From Elmis aenea (lineage: Eukaryota > Arthropoda > Insecta > Coleoptera > Elmidae): DNA of 64,000 nucleotides. Positions 12,097-22,501 of the stretch are shown in pieces. The translations under genes and the position numbers were made by a program. The notes beneath the pieces are model-generated. The model ran no database searches and had not been told where the DNA came from. It was given only the letters and a program-made list of their open reading frames with translations. Every line of letters starts with the position of its first letter. The stretch's first letter is position 1. The stretch spans positions 62,782,966 to 62,846,965 of the forward strand of contig OX393576.1 of NCBI GenBank assembly GCA_947652605.1, in the 5' to 3' direction.

Positions 12097-15000
12097 TTAT
12101 TCAGGATAACTTGTCATTCTAATAGGTCTTCTTTGTTTTCCACAACGTCCTTGGAAGGAAAATTCAAACTCTGAAAAAATAAATTAGTTTTGCAAAATAA
12201 ATTGTTTAATTAAAATTGTGAAAAGCTTTATTTATCACCAAATGGCAGTGACTTTAAAATTTGTCTAGTTGTTTATTAGTTAGGTACTAATGAAAACTGG
12301 AAAAAAAACTCTTTCAGGCAATTAAATAAGTCAAAATTTGCATTTGGAAAGTTGGTATTGGTAAAGTTTAATTAAAATACAATGACATTTGGTACATAAC
12401 AATTAATAAAACCTTTGACCAGTTTTTTTGTATTGTACATGCTTAATACTTAATGTTGTGTTTCAGATTTTCGCGGTTACTATTATTTTGAATTTTGTCT
12501 TCGGAGTATATCCGCGTAGTATTTATAAATTCTCGACGTTTCGGCCAGCTCTCCCTGGCCATTTTCAAGAGATTAAACAAGATTTTAACTGTCTGATAAA
12601 AATAATGTCAGACAGAAACGAATGTCACTTTATGTTAGTCAAGGTTGACTAAATTTGCACCGTCTCTCACTTGACTGCGTGTTACACGTCGGCAAATCCC
12701 TGCGCCAGTCCCGGTTGAAAGTGCGTCTGTTGGCGGCGCTTTGCTGACAGGTAGAGGACGAACCTGCCTCTCTACAACAGCTGGTTAACACTGGCTTCCA
12801 TGCTGCTGGAAGTCTCTGACCATCATCCCGTTTATTGATATTGTTGGATCTCTTTTCTATTTCAATAGCCTCTCGGATGATCCTTGACGAGAAATGTTCT
12901 ACATTGGCCAGTATTTTGGCCTCATCAAAGTTAATTTTGTGACCAGTGGAGGTAATATGTTGATAGAGGGCCGATGTGGTGTCTTTGTTCCTGACTGAAT
13001 TTTTATGTTCTTGGACTCGTACGCCTACATCTATTGATCCCAAAATCCAAAAACAACTTATCCCAAGGGAGAAATCATCAATATGCCCAAAACTGTATGG
13101 ACTCCCAAAAATACATAAACCTGGCGCACCACTCAGACCCATAGTTAGCTCAATAGGATCCCCTTTACAATCACTTGCTAGATACATCGCTAAAGAACTC
13201 CAACCGTACGCAGAAGATGCTGAATCTTACGTAAGAAATTCAGAGCACTTTATAGAAATATTAAAAAACCAAACTATAGGCACAGATCACTTACTGGTCA
13301 GTTTCGACGTGGTATCCCTGTTCACACAAATACCAATAAACGAGTCTCTCGACATTATCAAAAGGGATTACAACCTTCCCAAACACCTAATTGACTTAAT
13401 AGAACACTGCCTAAACAACACTTATTTTATGTACGATAATCAACGATACAGACAAATAGAAGGAGCACTAATGGGCTCTCCACTGTCACCAGTCATCGCA
13501 AATTTATTCATGAAAGATCTAGAGACACGAGCAATACACTCCGCCCCATTTAAACCACAATTATGGATAAGATATATTGACGACACTTTCGTAATATGGA
13601 CACATGGCAAAGAACAACTTAATAAATTTCTGGATCACCTCAATAGCCTCCACAACCGAATACAATTTACTATGGAAGTAGAACATGGAGGTCAACTACC
13701 GTTTCTTGACGTCTTAGTAATGAAAAATGAAGATAACTCGCTTGGACACACAGTATATCGAAAGCCGACCCATACAAATCGATATCTCAGTGCTGCTTCT
13801 CATCATCACCCGGCACAACTACAGTCTGTAATTAACACATTAACTACACGTTCCAAAAGACTAAGCGACATTAACCACATTGACGAAGAACTAAAAACCT
13901 TAAGATCAGCTCTGCTTCAAAACGGATACAAAAATAAAGCAATCACACGATCTTTAAAACGGATTACAACAAAGAAAACCACTGAGGCAGAAACACCTCC
14001 CATTGGCTTAGCCCATTTACCATATGTTAAAGGAACGTCCGATAAAATTAGTAAGTTGCTCCAACACCATAATATCAAAACCATCTTTACAGCTAATCGT
14101 AAAATTCAAAATGTCCTAAAGAGTCCTAAGTGTAAGATATTACTGGAAAACCAAGGGGTCTATCAGATACCATGTGCGATTTGTCAAAAATCTTATATTG
14201 GACAGACCAATAGACGCGTAGGCGTACGAGTCCAAGAACATAAAAATTCAGTCAGGAACAAAGACACCACATCGGCCCTCTATCAACATATTACCTCCAC
14301 TGGTCACAAAATTAACTTTGATGAGGCCAAAATACTGGCCAATGTAGAACATTTCTCGTCAAGGATCATCCGAGAGGCTATTGAAATAGAAAAGAGATCC
14401 AACAATATCAATAAACGGGATGATGGTCAGAGACTTCCAGCAGCATGGAAGCCAGTGTTAACCAGCTGTTGTAGAGATAGGCAGGTTCGTCCTCTACCTG
14501 TCAGCAAAGCGCCGCCAACAGACGCACTTTCAACCGGGACTGGCGCAGGGATTTGCCGACGTGTAACACGCAGTCAAGTGAGAGACGGTGCAAATTTAGT
14601 CAACCTTGACTAACATAAAGTGACATTAGTTTCTGTCTGACATTATTTTTATCAGACAGTTAAAATCTTGTTTAATCTCTTGAAAATGGCCAGGGAGAGC
14701 TGGCCGAAACGTCGAGAATTTATAAATACTACGCGGATATACTCCGAAGACAAAATTCAAAATTAATACTTAATTTATATACTAACTGTTTCGCCGACAT
14801 GTGTTGCTACAGTTTAGCACACATCTGCTGGAAAATCCACGTAGTTTTCCACTTGATACTTGCTTCGCACATATTGGGGAAAATTGTACAGGACATAAGC
14901 AGTTTGGACATACACCTTCGATTAAAGATGTTTGATAAATGAGGAGAACTAGAAATATAATAAGAATATGATAAAAGCTTAATAATGTTTGATTTTTTTT

Positions 15001-15577
15001 TAACGAAGTGCAAAAACTATATTGGAAAATATACGAAATTATTGCCCTAGCCCAAATTTTTATTAATTATGTCCAAAAATCAGTTATTTTAAAGCTGTAT
15101 GATAACGTCTAAGGTTAAGCGCTTCAGTTTATAAAAATCGGTTGAAATAAGGAGCTACTTCTGCTTTAGATACAAACATTGATAAAATTTAAACAATATG
15201 TGATGTTGGTTGCGTGTAAGCTTGTTAAGAGAGTCATTTGCAGGCAGTGTTAATATTTTTAATTCACAAATAACTTCAAAATACACGATGTCCAATTTAA
15301 AGCTTCACTTCTAGTAGTTCACTTATCTTAACAGAGTAAAATTCGATTAAAGAAGGGTCAAATTTTATTAATAATTCACAAAAAAAACCTTACAATCTCC
15401 AAGTGGATATGTTTACGTTTTCATTATCAATATTTATTAAATACACAAAGTGAAATAAATGTTGTACACTATGTACCTCTACACAATATAGTCCTAAGTT
15501 AATGAGCAGTGATCACTATTAAAAATGTATTTACACAAAATAAACTTACCATATATAAACAAAGGGTGAAGTAACAT
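12097..15577 (-). CDS. Secreted Kazal-like protein with eight cysteines (third of cluster)
   Basis: Minus-strand exons in order: 15577-15550, 14948-14787 and 12170-12097. The frame is open throughout, with two GT/AG phase-1 introns, the same layout as the other two Kazal genes; 87 residues. The start MLLHPLFIYVLLIYQTSLIEG is a probable signal peptide. The domain reads CPNCLCPVQFSPICAKQ, then a glycine/arginine loop, SSRCVLNCSNTC and GRC. That is the Kazal core (PICA...F.S.C.L...C) with two additional cysteines. The basic tail GKQRRPIRMTSYPE follows. An AATAAA signal overlaps the stop codon (12096-12101 on the minus strand). Intron 2 (2.6 kb) contains a Penelope-like element in the opposite orientation, which explains why the exons are far apart. 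The model is strong by phase and pattern, but expression is untested. Confidence 0.8.
12484..13028 (-). repeat. Left (inverted) arm of the Penelope-like element
   Basis: Reverse complement of 14218-14763. Read on the minus strand it encodes the same GIY-YIG C-terminus (VGVRVQEHKNSVRNKD...) and the same 3' untranslated tail. A 2-base deletion relative to the right arm changes the final frame (REAGSS instead of RDRQVR). The two arms could fold into a hairpin of about 545 bp. Confidence 0.9.
12535..12574 (-). ncRNA. Hammerhead-ribozyme-like motif, left inverted tail
   Basis: On the minus strand this repeats the motif at 14676-14717: CUUGAAAAUGGCC, loop, AGCUGGCCGAAACGUCG. The stem II pairing and the GAAAC core are unchanged between copies, and the same defects in the CUGAUGA box are present. 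Both copies therefore share the altered core, meaning it predates this insertion. Confidence 0.5.
12976..14613 (+). CDS. Penelope-like RT with GIY-YIG endonuclease (5'-truncated)
   Basis: An open frame of 545 codons. The first 17 or so codons run through antisense tail sequence, and homology begins at about residue 20. Then come LYGLPKIHKPGAPLRPIVS (fingers), motif A SFDVVSLF near residue 110, motif B GALMGSPLSPVIAN near 163, and motif C YIDDTF near 200, with both catalytic aspartates present. The C-terminal GIY-YIG domain starts at about 394: GVYQIPC, a zinc-finger-like CAIC spacing, SYIGQTNRR, RVQEH. The enzyme copies element RNA and nicks target DNA. Typical family proteins are longer, and the N-terminus is lost here, so this copy is probably not autonomous although its catalytic motifs are intact. 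The minus-strand frame at 12639-13187 is the antisense arm. Confidence 0.9.
   Translation: MVSLFLTEFLCSWTRTPTSIDPKIQKQLIPREKSSICPKLYGLPKIHKPGAPLRPIVSSIGSPLQSLARYIAKELQPYAEDAESYVRNSEHFIEILKNQTIGTDHLLVSFDVVSLFTQIPINESLDIIKRDYNLPKHLIDLIEHCLNNTYFMYDNQRYRQIEGALMGSPLSPVIANLFMKDLETRAIHSAPFKPQLWIRYIDDTFVIWTHGKEQLNKFLDHLNSLHNRIQFTMEVEHGGQLPFLDVLVMKNEDNSLGHTVYRKPTHTNRYLSAASHHHPAQLQSVINTLTTRSKRLSDINHIDEELKTLRSALLQNGYKNKAITRSLKRITTKKTTEAETPPIGLAHLPYVKGTSDKISKLLQHHNIKTIFTANRKIQNVLKSPKCKILLENQGVYQIPCAICQKSYIGQTNRRVGVRVQEHKNSVRNKDTTSALYQHITSTGHKINFDEAKILANVEHFSSRIIREAIEIEKRSNNINKRDDGQRLPAAWKPVLTSCCRDRQVRPLPVSKAPPTDALSTGTGAGICRRVTRSQVRDGANLVNLD
14676..14717 (+). ncRNA. Hammerhead-ribozyme-like motif, right tail of the Penelope-like element
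   Basis: The sequence TTGAAAATGGCCAGG (about 14680-14694), then AGCTGGCCGAAACGTCG (14698-14714), forms a GGCCAG/CTGGCC stem II followed by GAAACGUC, the 3' half of a type I hammerhead core. The 5' core, expected as CUGAUGA, reads CUUGAAAA, so a base is inserted and the usual G8 is not conserved. Penelope-like elements are known to carry hammerhead ribozymes in their terminal repeats. This copy is therefore probably a degenerate or derived version; self-cleavage is doubtful. Confidence 0.5.
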
Positions 15578-17969
15578 TATTGTAATGGCCACCACACAAT
15601 TTTTTGTGAATATTAAGTTATAATTTGTATCAACACTGATTGGTTTTTGTTAAATTGTCTAGTTTTGTAACCAATTTGTACAAAAGGTGCGTCACATACC
15701 ACTTCCTAAGATTGAGGGAAATTCTTTTTTGGTTTCTTATCAAATAACAGTTTGTTAAGTAAAATGTATGTTTACTAACATAAATATTATTTAATTAAGG
15801 AAATCACAGGCAATTAACTGAATGCAGATTAGTTTAAAACTCGTTTTTATCTCCAAATAAAAGTATTAATTATGTATTTTATTTTGATTTTTGTCCTTTT
15901 TATCATACAATGAGTTTCTATAAAAAAAATCTAAGAATATTTTTTATGCTTTTATGTTGCTTGTTTCTGATTAAATACATTTTTAAATGATGGTGTAGTT
16001 ATTGTTATTTGACGCTTTAACTAACTGATGAAGCGGCCAGAAGTAGAGAAATTAGTACAAAAAATACAGACATTTAAAAATTTGTTTATTTGGGAGTTGT
16101 TTATTTTGTGTTTATTTGTTTACTACTAATTGATTCGGAAGGTCATTCACATACAACCAATAACACGAATTGGAAATTCTACAACGTTGTCATTGACCTG
16201 TTTATATATTAATGGCATAAACATGGCATCTTCTTTGAAATTCACTGTAAATTTAATACATTTTTATTTCGCCCGAGGTGTAATCTTAAAGTGACGTCCA
16301 ATGTGGTCAAATAAGTGATCTTGAATGCAAAGTGTTTGTGTGATGCCTTTCATTATATTATGTAATTCCCAGGTTCCTTCACAAGTTTCTTTCTATACGG
16401 TTTCTAGCACCCAGAACATGTTAGTGATATGTTTTTCTTGTTGGTTTACAATTACAATCTTTTTGTATTGCTACTCTTATATTTCAAGCAGTATGTTGAC
16501 GTTGGCTATGTAATTTGATAAATTTAATTTCTTTTTTCAATGAGAACGGTAGATAAAAATTGTTTTCATGGCATAACCTTTGTACATATATGTTACTTAA
16601 TTACAATAATCCTTAACAGATAATTAAATGTGTTACCAGAATTGTAAAAAATAAAGCTCCAATGCGATTTTTTTCAAAATTAAAAAACGCTTGATTCTCG
16701 TGGAAAAAGTTAGGAATATTTTTATCATCTTCATTACGCGTGGCATGTTTTAAATGAATTTCTGTATAATTTATATTACCCCCTTAATTTTCGGATTTTT
16801 TGCAATACTTAAAAAACGCCCTGTATATTAAATTTAAATTTAAACTAGGCAATGTAATTTATTTTAATTAAAAGGTCTTATTATTTGACAACAATATATC
16901 AATTGCCCCTATACAAAATTACAAACTAAAGAAGTTTGTTGATTACAATCGTTTTTGTTGTTGTTTGTACTTTAAAATTGTGCTGAAAACATCGTTAGAT
17001 TATTTATAATAGTCATAAAATATGTAGGTTAAAGGTTACCAAAGATGTATTTAAAAATGTTGTTAGTACATATTACAATGAGAATAATTATACTTTTTAG
17101 TACTAAATTTGAATTATACCACACTTCACTATTTCATTTTCAATTTTTTTTATCGCGAAACTCAAAAAGCAATTAAATAATTAGCTGTTTCTCATATTAG
17201 CTTCATTATTGTTGGTGAATCTGTACAAAATTCAATAAAACGTTAACACATCTTTTTATTGAAATGTTTTAGAAGCTTTTGCAATTTTACAACGTTTTTA
17301 GTGCCTGCAACTAGAAAAAGTAACATTTTTATTTCATAGCAAAACAAAGACAAGATATTCTTTACAAGAGAGACGGGGTGAAAACCCTAGTTTCCTTTCA
17401 TGGACTAAAGCAACATACTGAAACTGGTTGCAGCAAAAATAAACTAGTTTTACTTCGCCTGTTGTTTCATCAAAAGAAGTCATTGGTTTTTAACATTTTT
17501 TTAATTATAAATATTTCCTTTGGAGTTGATTTAATTGTCACTAAATTGCTTATTCGAAAATATTTTACAAATTGCTAAAATGTATGAGTTAATGGGTATT
17601 TCGTTCATTCTACAAAAACACCACTTTGAAGCAATTAAAACTGTTTAGCCAAAGATTTATCAGCAGGTTGTACCATCACAAAAACACACTGCATGTTCTG
17701 CTTACATACAGATGTATTTAAAAAAATGAAAAGTTTAAAAAGATATGCATCTAGCATTAAAAAACTTTTATTTTTAACAATGTTTAATAAATCTAAATTA
17801 AAAACAGTTTAATTGAATAATATTAACAAAAACTTTGATAGTAAGTGGAAAAGTTTTATCTATTGAGAGATGATGCTATCGACTTTTGATACTTCTCACA
17901 GGAAATAATAAAAGTGCACATTATGTAAAACAGGTTTGGATAGTTAAATAAAATAAATTAGCGACAGTA
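15578..17969. other. Intergenic between the Kazal cluster and the yellow pair
   Basis: AT-rich, without recognisable exons. CGCCCTG-TA at 16817-16825 is a lone right end of the CAGGGTG palindrome family; its left part is lost. Short frames at 16325-16513 and 17378-17578 show no domain. Confidence 0.4.
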
Positions 17970-18084
17970 AGATAAGACAAACAAACTCTGTTAGCATGGC
18001 CGGTTCAAGAACGCTTAGATATTGACCTTCATGACACAAACTTGAGTAGGGAGAAGAAACATATCAGAAGTACTTATTTTAAAT
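17970..18084 (+). promoter_or_regulatory. Promoter module of yellow-family gene A
   Basis: Ordered elements: AGATAAGACAAACAAACTCT at 17970-17989 (GATA-factor-like site next to a Forkhead-like ACAAACA), GATATTGACCTTCA at 18018-18031, TTGAGTAGG at 18042-18050, and a TATA-like TATTTTAAA at 18075-18083. The reverse of TGACCTTCA is TGAAGGTCA, an extended nuclear-receptor half-site of the FTZ-F1/ERR kind. The same blocks in the same order precede gene B at 22362-22451. Site assignments are by consensus only. Confidence 0.6.
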
Positions 18085-18126
18085 CTGTGGCTGTTTCAGT
18101 CTTCTTTCCACCGTTCGTGAAATAAA

Positions 18127-21057
18127 ATGAAGCTGATAATTATCTGTGTTTGTTTGTTGTATATGAGCATCCATGTCTTGGGTGCGGGACTGAAGGAAGA
18201 GTTCACCTGGTCGAGGATAAGTTATGTTTGGCCCAGGGAATCGCGATATGGGTTCGTTGGTGGAGGAGATGAAGCAACTGATTCGGGTACCACAGGAGAG
18301 ACCATTGCTTTCCCAGATGGAAATATGGACATGGGTGGACCAGCTAACAATGATGACCAATACATCTATAGTAAGTTATACGATAAAATATAAATAATTT
18401 TAATTAAAAATCACTTATCTTTTTTTTATGAAGGATCTCTTGTAAGAACTAGAATAGTTTTCAAACTCGTCTCTTGAAAGATTTCTACTCGCAAAGATAC
18501 AAAATTCTTAAAACTTTTCTAGCAATTTTACAAAATATCGCAAATATTAATAAATGATACACTCAAATAATTCAAGCATTTATTTAATTAAACGTCTCAG
18601 CTTGCCAAAACATCCTAAACAGAAAGCTCCCAAAGTTTTCCCATGTATTATTCAGGAACTGAAATCACCTTTTCATGAAGCATTTTATACGAGTTAGCTT
18701 ACATCAAAAATTAAAAAATGTTTAGGGAATCATTTACATTGCTTTCAGAATTCGTGAAACTGATTGTTTATGTGGCGAGTCTTTACAAAAGGAAATTCCA
18801 ATTAAAATTAAATAAAAATAGCCTTGATTATTTTAATTCAAAAAATATAACCTCAGGAATAAATGTTGTATAAACGTGTATTTTAATTTTTTAAAATATT
18901 TGTTACGATAATTGTGATGACAATTTCTCTCATTTAAAACTGATTGATAGAAATTATTATGTTAATGTTAACATCACTTTTAGTAACCAGGTTACTAAGG
19001 TTATCGTATGAAAAAAAAACTATACGTGTGCATCAGAACTATGTTCAATGTTTAAGTCTTTCAAAATAACTAGCCAGTTTTTGCTTTAAAAAAAAAAGTT
19101 ATTTTTAACACGTTACTTAGTTGTTTAAGGGGAAGACTTCTTTTGCAGTTGTGTGTGTAATTATTTTTAAAATAACAAAGGGAGCCCAATAAGTCTGTTT
19201 TTAGGATAGGTGCTAGTTATGCCAAGGTACAAAAAACAGTATCGTTTGAGTGTTTATGTTCAAAAATAGATTTTCATTTGCATATTTGGTGCTGCAAAAG
19301 CATTTTTTAACAGAAGACTTAGGCCTTTCTGGAAATCTCGAGTTCACTATCACACATCTACTACAATATCTTATGTGTACAGGGTGGACCAAATTCGAAT
19401 GTTTCAAGAAACCTGATTAGACAGGCGTTCTTTTCCCCAAAAAATAGCTCAAGAGACCGAAATCAGACTTTCGCTATCTATTGCGGTAACCGAGATACCC
19501 CGTAAAACATTCGAATTTGGTCCACCCTGTACATATGTATATGTTTTAAGATAGAAGGTCATTTTAATATTCATGTCCACTTACAGGAAACAATATTCCA
19601 ATGAGCGCCAACCGATGGGGCAATAAACTCTTTGTTTCCGTTCCTCGAAGACGAGCAGGTGTTCCATCAACTCTTAACTTCGTTTGGATGAACAGTACAG
19701 AGCGGCACAACGTTCCTCTGATTCCATACCCTGATTTTGAAACCAATCAACTTCATCCTGCATCCGGACAACCAAACCTTGTTTCTGTATACAGAACAGC
19801 AGTTGATCCTTGTGACCGCCTGTGGACTATAGATACAGGACTTATCGAAATTCCAGGTATAGTTCAGTAATAATAGAATTGAATTATCAACAACTGAATA
19901 ATTATTGAAACTGATGAATTATTTACAGGCAATAACACAAGATTTCGACCACCGACCATCATTATCATTGATTTGCATACCGATCAAATTATCAAACAAT
20001 TCACATTGCCACCAGAAGTTATAAGCAGCAATCCTGGTTTAGCCAGTCTTATTATTGATGTAACTTCCTCCACCTGTGACGATGCTTTTGCTTACATCCC
20101 GGATTTATCAGGATACAGGCTTATAGTTTACAGTTTAAAAGAAAATGATGCCTGGCACGTGCAGCATAACTATTTCTTCTTGGAACCTCAAGCCGGAGAA
20201 TTTTTCATCGGAGGAGTAAATTTCCAGTGGAATGATGGCATTTTCAGCGTAGCTTTATCTGACATTCAGTCTGATGGATTCAGAACTGCCTATTTCCATT
20301 CAATGGCTGGAACCCATATGTACAGTGTTTCAACAAAAATTCTTAGAGACAGAGCATTAGCTACTAGATCATATCACGGAAATGATTTTAAGGTAACGTT
20401 ATTAATACTGTAAATCATATGCTTTTCTTGAATTTTTTCATTATGCTTCCGTAATCAACTTGTTTATTCTTTTGCAATTTTCTTCAAGGTAAACTAACAG
20501 CGATTTACATGCCTCTGGGAAGCGTTTCAGATTTTAAATTTATTGCTGTTGTTTCATTGTTTCAAGTATTGTCAACAAAACTTTTTTTGCTATTTTTTAA
20601 ATTCACTTAAAAAACGATGCCAACGCATTATGAATAAATATTCTACATGCAGTTTTTCCTCCTCCAGGTACTTGGAGACAGAAGAGCAGGTTCCCAAACA
20701 GCAAGCGCAGATCTTCACCAATCTTCTGGTGTGATGTTCCTCGGACTGGTTAACGAAAATGCTTTAGGGTGTTGGAATACGCGAAAGCCTTTTAAGCAAG
20801 AGAATTTTGGCATTGTGCAGAAAGACAACCAAAAAATGATTTACCCATGTGATGTTAAAGTTAGTGGTAATGAAGTTATTGTTCTTACCAATACCATGCC
20901 AGTATTCCTGTACAGCAATTTGGATTATACGCAAACTAACTTTAGAGTTTGGATATCTAACGTTGCTGATGCTGTCAAGGGAACACCTTGTGATGGAGGA
21001 AGAGGCTCTACTAGTCGACCAGGAAGACCAAGCAGACCTGGAGGTTACGGAGGCTAA
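18127..21057 (+). CDS. Yellow/MRJP-family secreted protein A
   Basis: Four exons: 18127-18370, 19587-19856, 19929-20392 and 20668-21057, with GT/AG introns in phases 1, 1 and 0; 455 residues. The signal peptide is MKLIIICVCLLYMSIHVLG. A short divergent segment follows with EEFTWSRISYVWP, the N-terminal Yellow signature. The MRJP/Yellow propeller domain runs from about residue 85 to 430. Landmarks include ANRWGNKLFVSVPRRRAGVP, DPCDRLWTIDTG, FAYIPDLSGYRLIVYS, FQWNDGIFSVALS, NENALGCWN and MPVFLYSNLDY. The tail is Gly/Arg/Pro-rich. Family members act in cuticle pigmentation, as dopachrome-conversion enzymes, or in eggshell. I cannot assign the Yellow subgroup. It is a tandem paralogue of the gene at 22502-24513 with identical phases and equal lengths of exons 2 and 3 (270 and 464). 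Intron 1 holds a 150 bp palindromic MITE. Confidence 0.95.
19380..19529. mobile_element. Short CAGGGTG-family palindrome in yellow A intron 1
   Basis: A 150 bp element between TA dinucleotides starts CAGGGTGGACCAAATTCGAA and ends with the exact reverse complement TTCGAATTTGGTCCACCCTG. It is the shortest complete member of the family in the window and shares termini with the 1.2 kb element in ARMH3. Confidence 0.8.
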
Positions 21058-21137
21058 TGTAATATTTAAGTATATACAGCTCTACAAATCCAGAAGCCAA
21101 TAATATGTAAATCGTTTTCATCAATGACTTAATATTT

Positions 21138-21178
21138 AATAAAAATTAGTTTTGCTTGTACACAAATTGGTAAATAAA
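21138..21178 (+). terminator. Polyadenylation signals of yellow A
   Basis: AATAAA occurs at 21138-21143 and again at 21173-21178, about 80 and 115 bases beyond the stop codon. Either could direct 3' end formation. Confidence 0.5.
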
Positions 21179-22361
21179 ATTTATAAGTTCCTAAATAATA
21201 TTCAGTTTTCATTATTATTCTTAATTTATATTTAATCAACATTTACAACAAATACAAAAACATGTAAGAATTATTATAATTAACACAATTTTTCTCAAAA
21301 ACGTTTCTATCGTCTAGCATAATTGCAGTATTAATTAAAAATTATTAATCACCTGTAAAAGCAAGGTTGCATTTGTGTTTCCTTTTCATATCACTAACTG
21401 TAAAGGTTTATTTACGTTAAAACCACCATGTCAAGAAACCTAAATATCTTTAGTTCTTGAGATAAAAAGTAGGTATAATGTTTTCGGGGAATCATCCTTT
21501 GTTGTAAGACATCTTCAAGGTACTTTTTTTACTCAACATAACGTTAGTGTAATGGTTCTTGAACTGGTGTTTTATTAAACTGTGTACCTAATATTTTGTA
21601 TTATATAAAGTATTCTCAGGATGCATCGAAACATCCTTTAAAGTTTAAAGTCCCAGACGCAAAAATAAAAGTCAACAGACAACCACAACATTTAAAATGT
21701 TGCAAAGAAGCTTCATCTCTTGGCCCTGAGTGCAAGAGCAATAACGAAAAATTTTTGCCTTTAAAGATTAAAAATATATACTTTTGAAACAGTTCCACAG
21801 TTTTCCCCTGTCGACGCTACGTTAAAAAAAAAACACCACCTGATTCAATTTTTTTGTACTGCTTTTATACTTTATCAGGTGAAATTTTCCAGACGATATT
21901 TCACATCATACAAATTCTAGTCAATAGAGAACAGGCCCAATGTTATATGCAAGCATTTCTTAAGCAAAATTTTTCTTATTTTTGTTTTGAATAGCAGTTT
22001 AACTTATTTAAACCTAGACTTCTCAACAGATCTCTATTATCTTCCGGCAAACAAATATGTGATAACTTATTATATTTATTAACTATAAATAAACAAAAAC
22101 AACTCACAAAACCCCTCAAGCGATTCCAACTGCATCTAGTAATATCCATAAACAAATAATATTGAACGACAACTACTTTCATAATATGATATTTTAATAA
22201 CAAACTGGTTTAGAGCCAATCTATGTTAGGTATAGACTTGTCTGCATGTTTTAAATTTGTTAAACAAATAAGTTCGATGTGTGCTAGACAAGTTTTTGCA
22301 AAAATATTGCAATAAAATTAGCAAACTTTTTAAAACAGGTAGAATTAAATTATCGTAGAAA
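21179..22361. other. Intergenic between the two yellow-family genes
   Basis: AT-rich, about 1.2 kb. A frame at 21596-21787 contains LKCCKEASSLGPECKSNNEK, a cysteine pattern seen in some secreted or receptor ectodomains, but it has no supporting splice context. Otherwise nothing is recognisable. Confidence 0.35.
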
Positions 22362-22451
22362 AGATAAGATAAACAAACACTATAAACAAAAACGAATATT
22401 TTGATATTGACCTTCACAAGTTGAGTAGGATCAACAGATAAACTATATAAA
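22362..22451 (+). promoter_or_regulatory. Promoter module of yellow-family gene B
   Basis: AGATAAGATAAACAAACACT at 22362-22381 (GATA plus Forkhead-like), GATATTGACCTTCA at 22403-22416, TTGAGTAGG at 22421-22429, and a good TATA box TATATAAA at 22444-22451, about 50 bases before the ATG. Order and sequence match the module before gene A, with changed spacing. The flanking intergenic DNA is not alignable by eye, so the match is probably functional. Confidence 0.65.
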
Positions 22452-22501
22452 TCTCGACATTTTCTTTGTTGTAGTTCTTTTCGAACCTTTCGTTCTGTAA
22501 A

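Larger units (their letters stand above)
12443..14774 (+). mobile_element. Penelope-like retroelement with inverted tail and 12 bp TSD
   Basis: The element occupies 12455-14762, flanked by a perfect TTAATACTTAAT duplication (12443-12454 and 14763-14774). The plus-strand body at about 13029-14762 encodes RT and GIY-YIG. The first part, about 12484-13028, is a near-identical reverse complement of the 3' end at 14218-14763. An inverted partial copy at one end is a known arrangement of Penelope-like elements. The target duplication outside both parts shows that the whole structure arrived in one event. The arms differ by a 2-base indel near 12775/14476 and few substitutions, so the insertion is fairly young. 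The N-terminal part of the RT polyprotein is missing. It lies in intron 2 of the third Kazal gene. Confidence 0.9.

Noticed and set aside
12639..13187. 182-codon minus-strand frame
   Set aside because: It is the inverted tail of the Penelope-like element: its sequence repeats the C-terminus encoded at 14218-14613, and its N-terminal part is antisense to the RT. Not a separate gene.
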